From the NCBI GenBank assembly GCA_029260615.1, contig JAJDCX010000041.1, positions 40,003 to 104,002 of the forward strand: 64,000 bases of DNA. The letters run 5' to 3'. The DNA comes from Phycisphaeraceae bacterium. GTDB lineage: Bacteria > Planctomycetota > Phycisphaerae > Phycisphaerales > Phycisphaeraceae. Each line of letters begins with the position of its first letter. Within the stretch, counting starts at the first letter, position 1. This document shows, piece after piece, positions 1 to 9,359 of the stretch. The notes beneath the pieces were generated by a model, which was given only the letters and a program-made list of their open reading frames with translations, was not told the origin of the DNA and did not search any database. The translations under genes were made by a program, and so were the position numbers.

Positions 1-48
1 GGAAATATGACCTTTAACGACACACAGACCCCGTTCCGGAGTATACAG

Positions 49-717
49 ATGCGTGCTCGTGCAGCAATCGTGGTCGTCATAGCTCTGTCGCCAGCGTTGG
101 CGTTGGCGACCTCCACTGGCCTGAACAACATCCCCACCGCCGACACGCCCGGGCACCGTGAGGTAGTATTCCAGGGATTCGTCAACCTGACCGACGAGAA
201 GTCCGACGACCAATTTGCGGGTTTCAAGACCGGGCTCCATTCTTCAGAACACCGCTTTGAGTGGGGCTTGGACACACGTCTGGGAGATAACGACCCGAGG
301 GTTGCGGTCTTCCAAGCCAAGTACGCCGTCCAGCCTTGGGAGACCCTGCCAACCGTAGCGGTCGGGGCCGCTAACATGGCTGTCACGCCCAGCGATCGCG
401 ACAAGGTCGGCCAGCCGTTCAAGTTCCTGGTCCTTACGCAGGACTTCGGCTGGCTTCGAGGTCACGCGGGCTACGGGTTTCAGCAGAATAACAACGCGGC
501 GTTCTTCGGGCTCGACAAGACTGTGACATTGTTCGACCGCGCCCTGATGTTGCGCACCGATGCGATCCAGATACAGGATGAGTCGCAATGGTTGGGTAGC
601 GCCGGGTTCATCTACTTCCTGCAAGACAACCTGGCGGTGGAGAGTTGGGTCTCGCAGCCGTTTGATAACGGCAAACCCACCTACACGCTGAAGCTGAACT
701 TGATCTTCAAGTACTGA
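49..717 (+). CDS. exported outer-membrane beta-barrel protein
   Basis: Predicted 222-aa exported protein. I start it at the ATG at 49 because the residues that follow form a clean signal peptide (MRARAAIVVVIALSPALALA); an in-frame ATG at 7 adds only 14 residues with no export signal. The mature part alternates hydrophobic and polar residues and ends in an aromatic residue (LNLIFKY), as outer-membrane barrels do. Its first motif (TGLNNIPTADT) recalls the N-terminus of YjbH-type exopolysaccharide-associated barrels, but that resemblance is from memory and weak. It lies 88 bp before the MoaA-type gene and near a second porin. Substrate unknown. Confidence 0.6.
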   Translation: MRARAAIVVVIALSPALALATSTGLNNIPTADTPGHREVVFQGFVNLTDEKSDDQFAGFKTGLHSSEHRFEWGLDTRLGDNDPRVAVFQAKYAVQPWETLPTVAVGAANMAVTPSDRDKVGQPFKFLVLTQDFGWLRGHAGYGFQQNNNAAFFGLDKTVTLFDRALMLRTDAIQIQDESQWLGSAGFIYFLQDNLAVESWVSQPFDNGKPTYTLKLNLIFKY

Positions 718-805
718 ACCCACGACTTATTATGAATAATCCGGTTCAAGTTGACCTGATCTTTCTATTTTGAACTCGGAGAACTCCTCCCAATCCTGTT
801 TGAGA

Positions 806-1774
806 ATGATGCACGACAACCACGGCCGAACAATCCACTACCTCCGCCTGTCACTGACAGGTGCGTGTCACATGCGCTGCACTTACTGCCGTCCGAATTA
901 TGATCGAAACACAAAAAGCAACATGATGACGGCGGCCGAGATCGAGACGCTTGTTCGCCACCTCGTGACCGAACACGGCGTAACCAAGGTCCGACTCACC
1001 GGCGGCGACCCCACGACAAGGGCGGACCTCGTCGAGATCATCGAACGCCTCGCCGCGATCGACGGCCTGTGCGACCTGGCCATGACCACGAATGGCTTGA
1101 CGCTCAAGCGGATGGCCGAACGCTACGCCAAGGCCGGGCTTAGTCGAGTCAATGTCAGCCTCGATTCACTGGATCGTGAACAGTTCGCACAGATTACGGG
1201 TGTTGATGGGCTGAGGCATGTAATCGCAGGCATCGATACCGCCATTGCGAGCGGCTTGACGCCGCTTAAGATCAACACCGTCGTCCTGCGGGATGAAAAC
1301 GAAACACAGCTCAACCCTCTGGTCCAGTTCGCGGCAGACCGGGGTATAGAGATCAGGTTCATCGAGCTGATGCCGATGGGCCCCTTGGCCGAGCAGTGGG
1401 CCGATCGTTACATCTCAGCCGATCAGATGCGCCACCGCCTACAAACCGCGGTGGTTCGTTGGCTGCCCCGCCATCAGAGCTCCGACTCGGCTAAACCCTA
1501 CACCGCCCTCTTACGAGACGGCCGCGAGGTCGGGGTCGGATTCATCACGCCGATGAGTTGCAACTTCTGCTCCGCATGCAGCCGTATCCGCATCGCGGCC
1601 GACGGCATGTTGTACCCATGCCTGATGGGTCAGCCAAGCGGATCGATCCTACCGGCCTTACGCCCACGGTACGATCCAGTATGCCTCGATCGAGCACTCT
1701 TGGAGAGCTTGAATGCAAAAGCGGCGGAGCACCCTCAGCAGGGATTCGTGGTGATGACACACATCGGGGGATGA
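806..1774 (+). CDS. moaA: GTP 3',8-cyclase MoaA (molybdenum cofactor biosynthesis)
   Basis: Radical-SAM enzyme converting GTP to 3',8-cyclo-GTP, the first step of molybdopterin synthesis, in the cytoplasm. The N-terminus has the CxxxCxxC cluster motif (CHMRCTYC) after LRLSLTG, then the SAM-binding TGGDP segment. The C-terminus has the second-cluster cysteines (FCSACSRIRIAADG, then YPCL) and ends in the family's double glycine (HIGG). About 322 aa, the usual length. I prefer one of the paired ATGs at 806/809, since family members begin about 15 residues before LRLS; a TTG at 770 is possible. No other moa genes are nearby. The asparagine of the usual CNR box is serine here. Confidence 0.9.
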   Translation: MMHDNHGRTIHYLRLSLTGACHMRCTYCRPNYDRNTKSNMMTAAEIETLVRHLVTEHGVTKVRLTGGDPTTRADLVEIIERLAAIDGLCDLAMTTNGLTLKRMAERYAKAGLSRVNVSLDSLDREQFAQITGVDGLRHVIAGIDTAIASGLTPLKINTVVLRDENETQLNPLVQFAADRGIEIRFIELMPMGPLAEQWADRYISADQMRHRLQTAVVRWLPRHQSSDSAKPYTALLRDGREVGVGFITPMSCNFCSACSRIRIAADGMLYPCLMGQPSGSILPALRPRYDPVCLDRALLESLNAKAAEHPQQGFVVMTHIGG

Positions 1775-1824
1775 CTGAAGTCGGAGTAATTGTTCTATTT
1801 CTCTATTCATGGAGCTTATCGATT

Positions 1825-3147
1825 ATGCTACGGAAAAACTGGAAGGCCGCCGTGTTTACGATTGCTGGTTTGGGTCTGCTGACCCCGGCACAGGGCGATC
1901 AGATCGCCGACATGCAGGCACAGATGGATGTCATGAGCGCGAAACTGTCGCAGTTAGAAGCCGAGCAGGGGGACAACTGGCTGAACGAACGCCGTGCCGA
2001 AGAGGTCAAGGGCTTGATCATGGAGGTGCTGTCGGATGCTGACACACGCGCTTCGCTGCTAAACGACGGTGTACTCGCGGGGCACGACGGCAAACATTTC
2101 TTCATCAGTAGCGCCGACGGGACCTTCGCGCTGTACCTCGGTGGGCAGATCGACCTCCGCTATATCTGGAACCAGCAAGACAGCAGCACCGGCGATGAGG
2201 ACGAGGGCGGTTTCCAGACCCGGCGGCTGAAGCTCAAGGCCAGCGGTCACATCTCCAGCCCGAAGATCAAGTACAAAGTGACGTTGGCTACCGATCGGGG
2301 TGACGGCAACGCATTCCTGGAAGCGTACGAAGTCGCCCACCAGGTCAACGACAACATCAATGTTGCTGCCGGTCTGATGAAACTGCCGTTCCTCACCGAG
2401 GAACTGACAAGTTCCAGTCAGCTGCTCGCCGTGGAGCGTACCCCCACTAACGAGTACTTCACCCTCAACCGTGCCGAGGGCGTCCGCCTGCGTTACGACG
2501 ATGGGCCGATCCTGATCAACTTCATGATTAGCGACGGTGCCAACTCCGAGCGCTCCGACTTCGACGACGACGAATCCGAGATCGCACTGACCGGCCGCAT
2601 CGACTACCTGGTCCAGGGCGAGCGGAGCCAGGGCAAAGACTTTACCGGCTGGAGCGGTGAGGAGCAGTTCCTGAACATCGGCGGTGCCTACCACCTGGAA
2701 TACGGCGACGGCCGAAACGGCGGGACGGATAACTACCACGCGCACACCATCGACGCGCATTGGGAGAACGGCCCGCTGAACCTGTTCGCCGCCTACATAG
2801 GCGCGACGATCGACCCCGACTCGTCCGGTTCCAGCGACCGTGACATGGCCGGTTTCGTCGTTCAGGGCGGCATCCACGTTGTGCCCGACAAGGTCGAGGT
2901 CTTTGGCCAGTGGTTCTACATCGACGGAGACGTCGCGGGTGAAGACGAGTTCGACGGCTGCGTCGTCGGGTTCAACTACTACATCAACGGCCACAAGACC
3001 AAGCTCACCACGGATGTGATCTGGCTTAACGATATGCTTCCGTCCTCCAACCCGTTCGGCGCCAGTGCAAGCAGCAGCGGCCTGGGCCTGATCACCGGCA
3101 CCGAAGACGAGCTAGCAGTTCGCACCCAGTTCCAAGTGCTGTTCTAA
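1825..3147 (+). CDS. phosphate-selective porin O/P family outer-membrane protein
   Basis: A 440-aa exported porin. The frame is open further upstream into moaA, but the ATG at 1825 follows a GGAG at 1811 and begins a signal peptide (MLRKNWKAAVFTIAGLGLLT). After it comes a short coiled coil (about residues 25-70), typical of OprO/OprP-like porins of stalked or layered envelopes, then a long beta-barrel with the family hallmarks GGQIDLRY, FQTRRLKLKASGHI and a terminal aromatic (FQVLF). The family forms anion-selective, often phosphate or polyphosphate, channels; specificity cannot be read here. A strong hairpin terminator follows 28 bp after the stop. Confidence 0.82.
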   Translation: MLRKNWKAAVFTIAGLGLLTPAQGDQIADMQAQMDVMSAKLSQLEAEQGDNWLNERRAEEVKGLIMEVLSDADTRASLLNDGVLAGHDGKHFFISSADGTFALYLGGQIDLRYIWNQQDSSTGDEDEGGFQTRRLKLKASGHISSPKIKYKVTLATDRGDGNAFLEAYEVAHQVNDNINVAAGLMKLPFLTEELTSSSQLLAVERTPTNEYFTLNRAEGVRLRYDDGPILINFMISDGANSERSDFDDDESEIALTGRIDYLVQGERSQGKDFTGWSGEEQFLNIGGAYHLEYGDGRNGGTDNYHAHTIDAHWENGPLNLFAAYIGATIDPDSSGSSDRDMAGFVVQGGIHVVPDKVEVFGQWFYIDGDVAGEDEFDGCVVGFNYYINGHKTKLTTDVIWLNDMLPSSNPFGASASSSGLGLITGTEDELAVRTQFQVLF

Positions 3148-3174
3148 AGACCCACTTAAGTCTCTTGTACTACG

Positions 3175-3202
3175 CAGCCCCCAGGCACGATGCTGGGGGC
3201 TG
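3175..3202 (+). terminator. hairpin terminator after the O/P porin
   Basis: A 10-bp perfect stem (CAGCCCCCAG at 3175-3184 with CTGGGGGCTG at 3193-3202) around an 8-nt loop, 28 bp after the porin stop and followed by a T-rich stretch. Confidence 0.75.
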
Positions 3203-3245
3203 TGTATTGTGTGTTGGCAATGGAATATCCCGCGGCAAAACTGGC

Positions 3246-3490
3246 GCATGCAGCCATCTGATCTGCCCTCTTCGAGGTATGGCCGGCTGGCTTAAGCGGC
3301 CAAAGTAGGGACAGAATCAGCGTGTCAAGGTCAAGTGGGGTGACACGCGGTAACCAACAACACACCAAACACTTACACGCTTGATGGCGTCCCGGAAACT
3401 GACAGATTTTCCAGCAATTAGCACGTTTTAAGCCATAATCAGCACCTCCAACTCCCCATATGATGCCCCCGCTATTAACCCCTAAAGCCA
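3246..3490 (+). repeat. left copy of a ~245-bp dispersed direct repeat
   Basis: This gene-free stretch closely resembles 27504-27750 in the same orientation (roughly 75% identity by eye). Shared runs include GCGGCCAAAGTAGGG, ACACACCAAACACTTA and GATGCCCCCGCTATT. Both copies keep an 8-bp dyad: GCGTGTCA at 3320-3327 with TGACACGC at 3341-3348. The right copy has TGACATGC, which would still pair in RNA through a G-U. No convincing reading frame is shared, so I do not call it coding. It lies just outside the 3' end of the 1895-aa gene. Confidence 0.75.
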
Positions 3491-3511
3491 CGATCAAAAC
3501 TCGAATTGACC

Positions 3512-6500
3512 TCACGGGTTCAGTAACACACGCTGAAACTCGCCCGCCGGGATCTCAACCGTCGACTCATGCGTCTTGCCCTGATGGTCCCACTTCACCG
3601 TGACCTTACCCGGTGGGATCCCAATCGACTGGGTATTGTTTGCAAGGCGATGCCACGGCCCGTCATCTACCTTCACTTGCAAGTTCCGCGTATGCGAGGT
3701 GGGTGAGAAGCGTAGCTCCGCGGCCTGGGCCTGCACCGTCTTCCACCGCCCGGCTCCCACCGCGACCTGGCGAACAATCTTGTACGGTGAGTTCCCAAGG
3801 TCCCAGGTTACCCGGTAGACACCCGGTGCCACGGCAAGGGGCCCGCTGCCGAAGCGGCGCACCGATGTAGCGCCGGGCCGGTCGGCTTCGGCGAGGCTCG
3901 GTTTGCCCAGTGGTTGCCCCTGGGGACTGGTGACTCGGAACCGCAGCCCCCCCGCTTGTACCTGCACTAATGACTCCTGCCCTTGAACGACGTTAACCAC
4001 ACGTTTGTAGGATCGCCCGCCCATAGTGAAGCCCAGCTCGAAGCGACCGTTGGGTACCTGCTTGACGTACCGCCCGGAGCGGTCGCGGTCGGTTGTGATG
4101 CCAAAGGGTTTCCCATCTTGGTAGACCTGAACATGGACCCCCTGAACCGGTTTGCCGTCGGGATCACTGATCTTCAGCGCAACACGTCCCCAGGCCGGCA
4201 TCTGTACCACCGTCACCTTACCCGCTACCAGTTGTACCCCCGACACCCGCGATCCGTGGACATCCAAGTCATATGTGCCCGGCGCGGTATCAAACGGGCG
4301 GTTAGTCCCACAGTTGTCCTCATAGCTCTGGTCCCGCGAATCCAAGAGGATCACCCCCGCGCTGAGTTGCTCACCTGCCGCGCCGTGTTGGCGCACCAGC
4401 AGGCGAGCATCGGCTGGGTTCAGGTTTTTGTCGTCGACCTTTGCAGGTGGAGAAGGCTTGCGCGGCACCACCACCCGCCGTTGCGTGAGAAAACCGTCCT
4501 GCGGCTGGCGTAGCACGGGTCCCTCATGTCTAAATGAACGTCCCGCCCACACCACCGCGCCCGTACCCCATCCGGATTCGCGGTTGGCCTGCGTGCTACT
4601 GGTCTTGGTAAACGTTAGCACACGCCCGTCTCGCGATAACTGGGCCTCAAAGAAGCCTCGTGGCGGAGCGCTATACTCACCTGGGCGCACCACAATCATC
4701 GGAACCCCAAGCGCTTCCCACTGCCCTTCGAGGCGACCGAAGCGGTAGCGCCCAATCACCCGCATGTGGGGCCCGGGCCGCGACCACTTGGGGTTGGTGA
4801 TGTGTAGCGCGACCAGATCACCTGCGTGATCTGCCTGGATCTGCCAGCCGCCGGGCGACGGGTCTTGCTCTCCCTCGACCCACTTGCCGGCCACCGAAAA
4901 CCGTTGCATGTGCGCTTGATACGCCACAAGGGGTGCCAGCGCACGCCGCTGTCGCTGTGTCCAAGCCAGCAACGCCTCGGCGGCGCGCAGACGGTTAACA
5001 GCCTGGGCGTAGGGGCGTGAATCCCGTTTCAGCGCATCTTTATCCAACTCAGTAGACGTGTCGATCCCCCGCCCGAGTTCATCGAGTTGAGACTTCATTG
5101 ATGTCACACTTGCGCGCAGCTTGTTGGCGATCGGGCTGCGCGGCTGCCCAGCCCAGGGTAGCGACGCAAACATCAGCTCGGCCCCGGCCAGGCGATCTTC
5201 CAAGATCGCCACCTTGTCCCAGTCCTTGTGCTGGTAGCGCCGCGCCCAACGCTCAATGTCCGCCACCTTAGCCCGAAGCCGCTGCAACGTTTGTGCCAGG
5301 GTTGCGGCTTCACCGTTGAGGTGCCGCATCGCCACGGCCGCACCGCCGGAGACTTCCAATAGTTTCTGGGCCTGCTTCCCACGCGCCAGCGCGACCGCCT
5401 GTGACGAACGAGATGTCCACGCACTATCGCTTTGCAATCCATCGGGCGACAGCCGCGCCGAGCCGTGGACCAGGCCTGGGTCGGTCATGCCCTTCATCCC
5501 CGGCATCACCTGGTCCATCAGCCGGAACAGCTCATAAAGCCCGTGTTCGGGCGAAGCCCCCCCGCCCACCGCCGAGGCATACTTCTCCAGCACTATCGAA
5601 ACCGCAGCGGGGCTCTCCTTGTTCTTCACCAGCTCCTGTGAAAACTCCAACAAGCGCCGCGTTGGATCGGACGCATCGCGTGCTCTGACCGCGTTAATGT
5701 CCAGCCCCTTGATCTTCATCGCCAGAAAAGCACGCTCGAGGTACTTACCCATTGCACGGCCCGCCTCATAAGCCGTCTCGTGGCCGCTGTAGAAGCCGTT
5801 GACATGCTCAACCAGGAACATGATCTGGTCGTTGATTACCGCGTTGACTTCCCGCTCGGTGTAGACGTTTTTGAGTTCGCCCTTGAGTGTGAAGTTGTCG
5901 TCGTTCAGTCGGTCGGCCACCTTCATCTTCTTGCCGTTGGGCTTCTTGGCCATCTGCACCATCAGCACCACGATATCCAGCCCCGACGGCTGGCTGTAGG
6001 TCTCCACGCCGTCGCGCATTGCTTGGCTGACCATCCGATCGATCTCGGCCCGCAGCGCAATCGCCTCCGGATCGTTCTGATTTTTCATCCCGCGGAGGTC
6101 TAACAGCTTCTCATTCACGGCGGACATCCGCTTGTCATAAAGCGCGTCCCGGGCAAGCAGATCAAGCTCCGCCGCGTCCATCGCGCCCGGCTCTAAGCCC
6201 TTTTCTTTGAGGACCGTGTCCCTCATCGCCGCAACTTCATCCCGAGACACCCGCAACTGCTCCTTGGCGTGTGCCAACTGCATCTCCATAAGCCGCTTCA
6301 TCTCCTGCGCCCGCGCCGGCTCGATCCCCGCCTCCTTGATCCGCATGGCAAGATCCCCCCTTGCATTGACCTGGTAGAGGGTGCGCTGGCCCGAGTTCGC
6401 GCTTAGCATCGCCGCAGCCATGCTAAGCGCTTCCATCGCCTCGCTGTGGACCATCCCCGCGCCGGGCCCGTCGCTGATTGGGACCATGCCCATCGCCATC

Positions 6501-9199
6501 GCGTACTGACGGTTCTCGGCGATGTGCGGGAAGCCGTTGATGTACTCGTTCGCATCGAACGCGCTCGCTGACGTGGGGATCACCCCCTCCTTGAACCACG
6601 AGACGTGACCCTCATAGAGTTGTCGAAGACGCCGACGCAGCCACGGGCTAGACGACGAGCGGTCGATATCGCTGATCGGGTTGTCTGAGCCAGGTGCGAT
6701 CGGCAGCTTCATCACCGCCGCCTCCTCGGCAAGGAATCGGTCCATCAACGCGCTCATCACCTCGGGCGGTGCGCCATTCTTCTCCAGCATCTCGAATTGC
6801 TTTTCGTAATCGTGGACCAGGTCCTGCCGCGCCAGGCGCATGGCGTCGCCCATGAACCGTTCGAAGTAGTATTCGCGCATCTTGGCGATCTTGACCATCA
6901 CGGGATGCATCAAGCCCTGGTCTGTGGCGTAGACACGTTTGAGGTCCGTCCAACTCACATCCCCTTTGGCAAGCCCCATAAACAGACGACCCGCATTCGA
7001 ACTGTTGTCGCCAGTAGCGCTGTCGAACCGCGCCTTGGCAGCGGCCTCCGCAGCCAGACGCTCCACGACCTTCTGATGCAGGTACCGCATCACCGGCTCG
7101 GCATCATCCCCTTGTGGCCGGAGCCGCTCGGGCACCAGCGCCTTGAAGTCATCGAAGCTCAGCTGCGTGGTTTCGTGGTAGGCCGTCGACACAGCCCGCG
7201 ACATCGCGCCCTGCAGCAGGATCGACATGACCGAGTTCCCGTCGACCTCCTCGTTGTTGATGTAATTCTGAAGCGCCGCAGTTGCCACGGTCTCACTAGC
7301 CATGTCCATCGATTCCACCAGATACTGCTCTACATTCATGCGGTAGCGGCCATTACTCGTGAGCAGCCGGTGCATGATGCTGCCTCGCTCGGCAGCGGCC
7401 ATGCGCTTGAGCGTTGCCTTCACCGCCGCCTGGCTGATCTCCCCCACCGCCATCAGAGGGACGCCCAGCAGAAACGTGTCGCGGAACACCGCCCCCAGAT
7501 CCACGTTGTCCATCCCGTGCTCCACCGCGTCCAGCCCAACCGCCACGCCCGCGCCGACCGTGGTGTCCAGTGCCAGCCTGAGCCCCATCATCGTCACCGC
7601 CGAGAACTCGGCCGTGGCGGCTGCAGCCATCAGTGGTCCCACCGTCAGTTCCGGCACGATCACTGACACCGCCGTGGTCGCAACCGTCTTGGGTGTGATG
7701 ACCGACAGCCACGACGAGCCCGGCAGGTCCATCCGCCCACGGACCCTGTCCAGCCGCATCTGCACGCCGCGTGCATCGGAGTCGATCACGTATCGCATCG
7801 CTCCATCGGGGGCCGTTGCGATGTAGCCAAACTGCTTGAGCAGCGAGAGATGCTTGGGGCCCAGTCGCTTGGGCCCTAGCGGCTTACCATCCTGTGGTTT
7901 AAGTGAATCTGCAGCGGCAACAAATGCCCCCGCCGCGGCGTCGGTCTCACGGATAAACCAGTCCACCCGCTGACGCACCGCCGGTGCGGCGCTGCCGTCG
8001 GTCGCGGTGTCGAAGCCGTTGGCCCGCAGTAACTGGTCAAGGCTGGTGTAAAATGACTTGGGCCATTCCAGTTCGATCTTCCCCAACGCCTCGGCCCGCA
8101 AGATCGGATCTTTGATCCGCTCGGCTATTTCACGGGGCGTTTCGGTCGATAGGTATTCGTTTGAATACCAGTGCTCCATCTGCTGAGCCTGGGCCCGCAT
8201 CACCTGCGCCATCGCAAGGAAGGCCATTTCGGGAGACGGCTCCATCCCTGCGTCCAGATATGCTAGCGCCTGATAGTCCAGCCACCGCGCCACCTCTGAC
8301 TCGATCTGTGCCGCGAATTCACGCTGAGAATCTTGCGGCCATAAAAGTTTAAACAATGGCAGACGCCCGGCGTTGACCGAGCCCAACTGGTCGGCCAGGT
8401 TCAACATCGCGTTGCCCGCCATTTCGCGCCGCACACGCCCGGCCGCCGGTGAGCCGGTGCGCGGATCGAGGATCAGCCCGACCGAGGCATTGTGCTTGTA
8501 CTCACGCAGTAAGAGTTCCCCGCGCAGCTTTGCAGCGTACACAAACCAGTCGTGGTGAAGCGTGTGTTCGATCGTGGGGTAGTGCGTTTCGACCGCAGCC
8601 AGCGCCTCCCCGAGTTGACGCATCCGAAACACGGTCCGGCTCATCCCCTCGGTCGCCCGCCCTGCCTGAACCTCCGGGTCGGTGTCGTCCATCGCAGGCC
8701 GCACCGCCGATGCCATATCCCACGCCGCCGCTTCTTTGGCCATCAGGACGCGCAGTTTCATCTCCAGCCGTGCCATCAGATCGGCCTGTGCCTGAGGCCC
8801 GGCCCCCTGCCGCAACTGGTTGGCGTAGTTCACATCCAGCCCACGCCCCCAAGAATCTCGTTGGGCAGTTGCGTCTCGCGGTTGTCTCGCCGGATCAAAC
8901 GCGCCATTTACGTTTTGACGCTTGGCCTGAAAGACCATGAGCGCACGCAACTTCTTTTCGGCTAGCGCCACACGCTCGGCCGCGACCTTCGCCGCCTCCG
9001 GTCGGTCGTCCTCCAGCCTGTGCAGGTGCACCGTCCGGGACGCCTCATAGAGCTGCCGCTGTAGCGACGCATCAAGCGCCTGAACACGTTCATCCAGGGC
9101 CGCCTCCTGAGCGCTCACGGCGCGCGGCAAAAACAGAAGCATCAACAGCACCACCAGAGGTGTGCGCCCAAATCTTCGTACTGTGTACCCACAGCCCAT
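3512..9199 (-). CDS. giant exported protein (1895 aa) of unknown function
   Basis: Not a family I recognise. The ATG at 9199 follows an AAGGA box and starts a signal peptide (hydrophobic core VVLLMLLFLP, cleavage after AVSA). Residues 30-470 are mostly alpha-helical and charged. About 495-600 form a glycine/alanine-rich hydrophobic block that could insert in a membrane. About 600-1420 are again helical with coiled-coil character. The last ~465 residues are beta-rich: a lipocalin-like stretch, then two or three Ig/PEGA-like modules (for example DPDGKPVQGVHVQVYQDG). The layout recalls very large polymorphic effectors or surface proteins but no enzymatic motif is visible. It is divergent from the 595-aa exported gene at 9360. 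Confidence 0.8.
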   Translation of the reverse strand: MGCGYTVRRFGRTPLVVLLMLLFLPRAVSAQEAALDERVQALDASLQRQLYEASRTVHLHRLEDDRPEAAKVAAERVALAEKKLRALMVFQAKRQNVNGAFDPARQPRDATAQRDSWGRGLDVNYANQLRQGAGPQAQADLMARLEMKLRVLMAKEAAAWDMASAVRPAMDDTDPEVQAGRATEGMSRTVFRMRQLGEALAAVETHYPTIEHTLHHDWFVYAAKLRGELLLREYKHNASVGLILDPRTGSPAAGRVRREMAGNAMLNLADQLGSVNAGRLPLFKLLWPQDSQREFAAQIESEVARWLDYQALAYLDAGMEPSPEMAFLAMAQVMRAQAQQMEHWYSNEYLSTETPREIAERIKDPILRAEALGKIELEWPKSFYTSLDQLLRANGFDTATDGSAAPAVRQRVDWFIRETDAAAGAFVAAADSLKPQDGKPLGPKRLGPKHLSLLKQFGYIATAPDGAMRYVIDSDARGVQMRLDRVRGRMDLPGSSWLSVITPKTVATTAVSVIVPELTVGPLMAAAATAEFSAVTMMGLRLALDTTVGAGVAVGLDAVEHGMDNVDLGAVFRDTFLLGVPLMAVGEISQAAVKATLKRMAAAERGSIMHRLLTSNGRYRMNVEQYLVESMDMASETVATAALQNYINNEEVDGNSVMSILLQGAMSRAVSTAYHETTQLSFDDFKALVPERLRPQGDDAEPVMRYLHQKVVERLAAEAAAKARFDSATGDNSSNAGRLFMGLAKGDVSWTDLKRVYATDQGLMHPVMVKIAKMREYYFERFMGDAMRLARQDLVHDYEKQFEMLEKNGAPPEVMSALMDRFLAEEAAVMKLPIAPGSDNPISDIDRSSSSPWLRRRLRQLYEGHVSWFKEGVIPTSASAFDANEYINGFPHIAENRQYAMAMGMVPISDGPGAGMVHSEAMEALSMAAAMLSANSGQRTLYQVNARGDLAMRIKEAGIEPARAQEMKRLMEMQLAHAKEQLRVSRDEVAAMRDTVLKEKGLEPGAMDAAELDLLARDALYDKRMSAVNEKLLDLRGMKNQNDPEAIALRAEIDRMVSQAMRDGVETYSQPSGLDIVVLMVQMAKKPNGKKMKVADRLNDDNFTLKGELKNVYTEREVNAVINDQIMFLVEHVNGFYSGHETAYEAGRAMGKYLERAFLAMKIKGLDINAVRARDASDPTRRLLEFSQELVKNKESPAAVSIVLEKYASAVGGGASPEHGLYELFRLMDQVMPGMKGMTDPGLVHGSARLSPDGLQSDSAWTSRSSQAVALARGKQAQKLLEVSGGAAVAMRHLNGEAATLAQTLQRLRAKVADIERWARRYQHKDWDKVAILEDRLAGAELMFASLPWAGQPRSPIANKLRASVTSMKSQLDELGRGIDTSTELDKDALKRDSRPYAQAVNRLRAAEALLAWTQRQRRALAPLVAYQAHMQRFSVAGKWVEGEQDPSPGGWQIQADHAGDLVALHITNPKWSRPGPHMRVIGRYRFGRLEGQWEALGVPMIVVRPGEYSAPPRGFFEAQLSRDGRVLTFTKTSSTQANRESGWGTGAVVWAGRSFRHEGPVLRQPQDGFLTQRRVVVPRKPSPPAKVDDKNLNPADARLLVRQHGAAGEQLSAGVILLDSRDQSYEDNCGTNRPFDTAPGTYDLDVHGSRVSGVQLVAGKVTVVQMPAWGRVALKISDPDGKPVQGVHVQVYQDGKPFGITTDRDRSGRYVKQVPNGRFELGFTMGGRSYKRVVNVVQGQESLVQVQAGGLRFRVTSPQGQPLGKPSLAEADRPGATSVRRFGSGPLAVAPGVYRVTWDLGNSPYKIVRQVAVGAGRWKTVQAQAAELRFSPTSHTRNLQVKVDDGPWHRLANNTQSIGIPPGKVTVKWDHQGKTHESTVEIPAGEFQRVLLNP

Positions 9200-9359
9200 A
9201 CGCTTTATCCTTCCAATAGTCCCACGCTACCCAACCACGCGGATTCGAAATGACGCCCTACGCAACCCTTTCCCAAACACCTGCCATTTTACACTCCACT
9301 GCGACAGCCCGTATGATTTACTGTCTGAGTGTTCTCACCACCTCCCCCCGAGAGACTCC

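Noticed and set aside
718..805. Possible molybdenum-cofactor riboswitch before moaA
   Set aside because: The gap is under 90 bp and shows only an AT-rich short dyad, not the conserved structure.
2059..2994. 311-codon minus-strand frame inside the O/P porin
   Set aside because: It is antisense to a clear porin and has Val/Asp-rich shadow composition with no domain.
3156..3515. 119-codon minus-strand frame across the left direct repeat
   Set aside because: The frame is not preserved in the right repeat copy, so the repeat is not treated as coding.
8502..8852. Many 60-290-codon plus- and minus-strand frames inside the two giants and the beta-helix gene
   Set aside because: They lie in other frames of strongly coding genes and lack starts, motifs or plausible composition.
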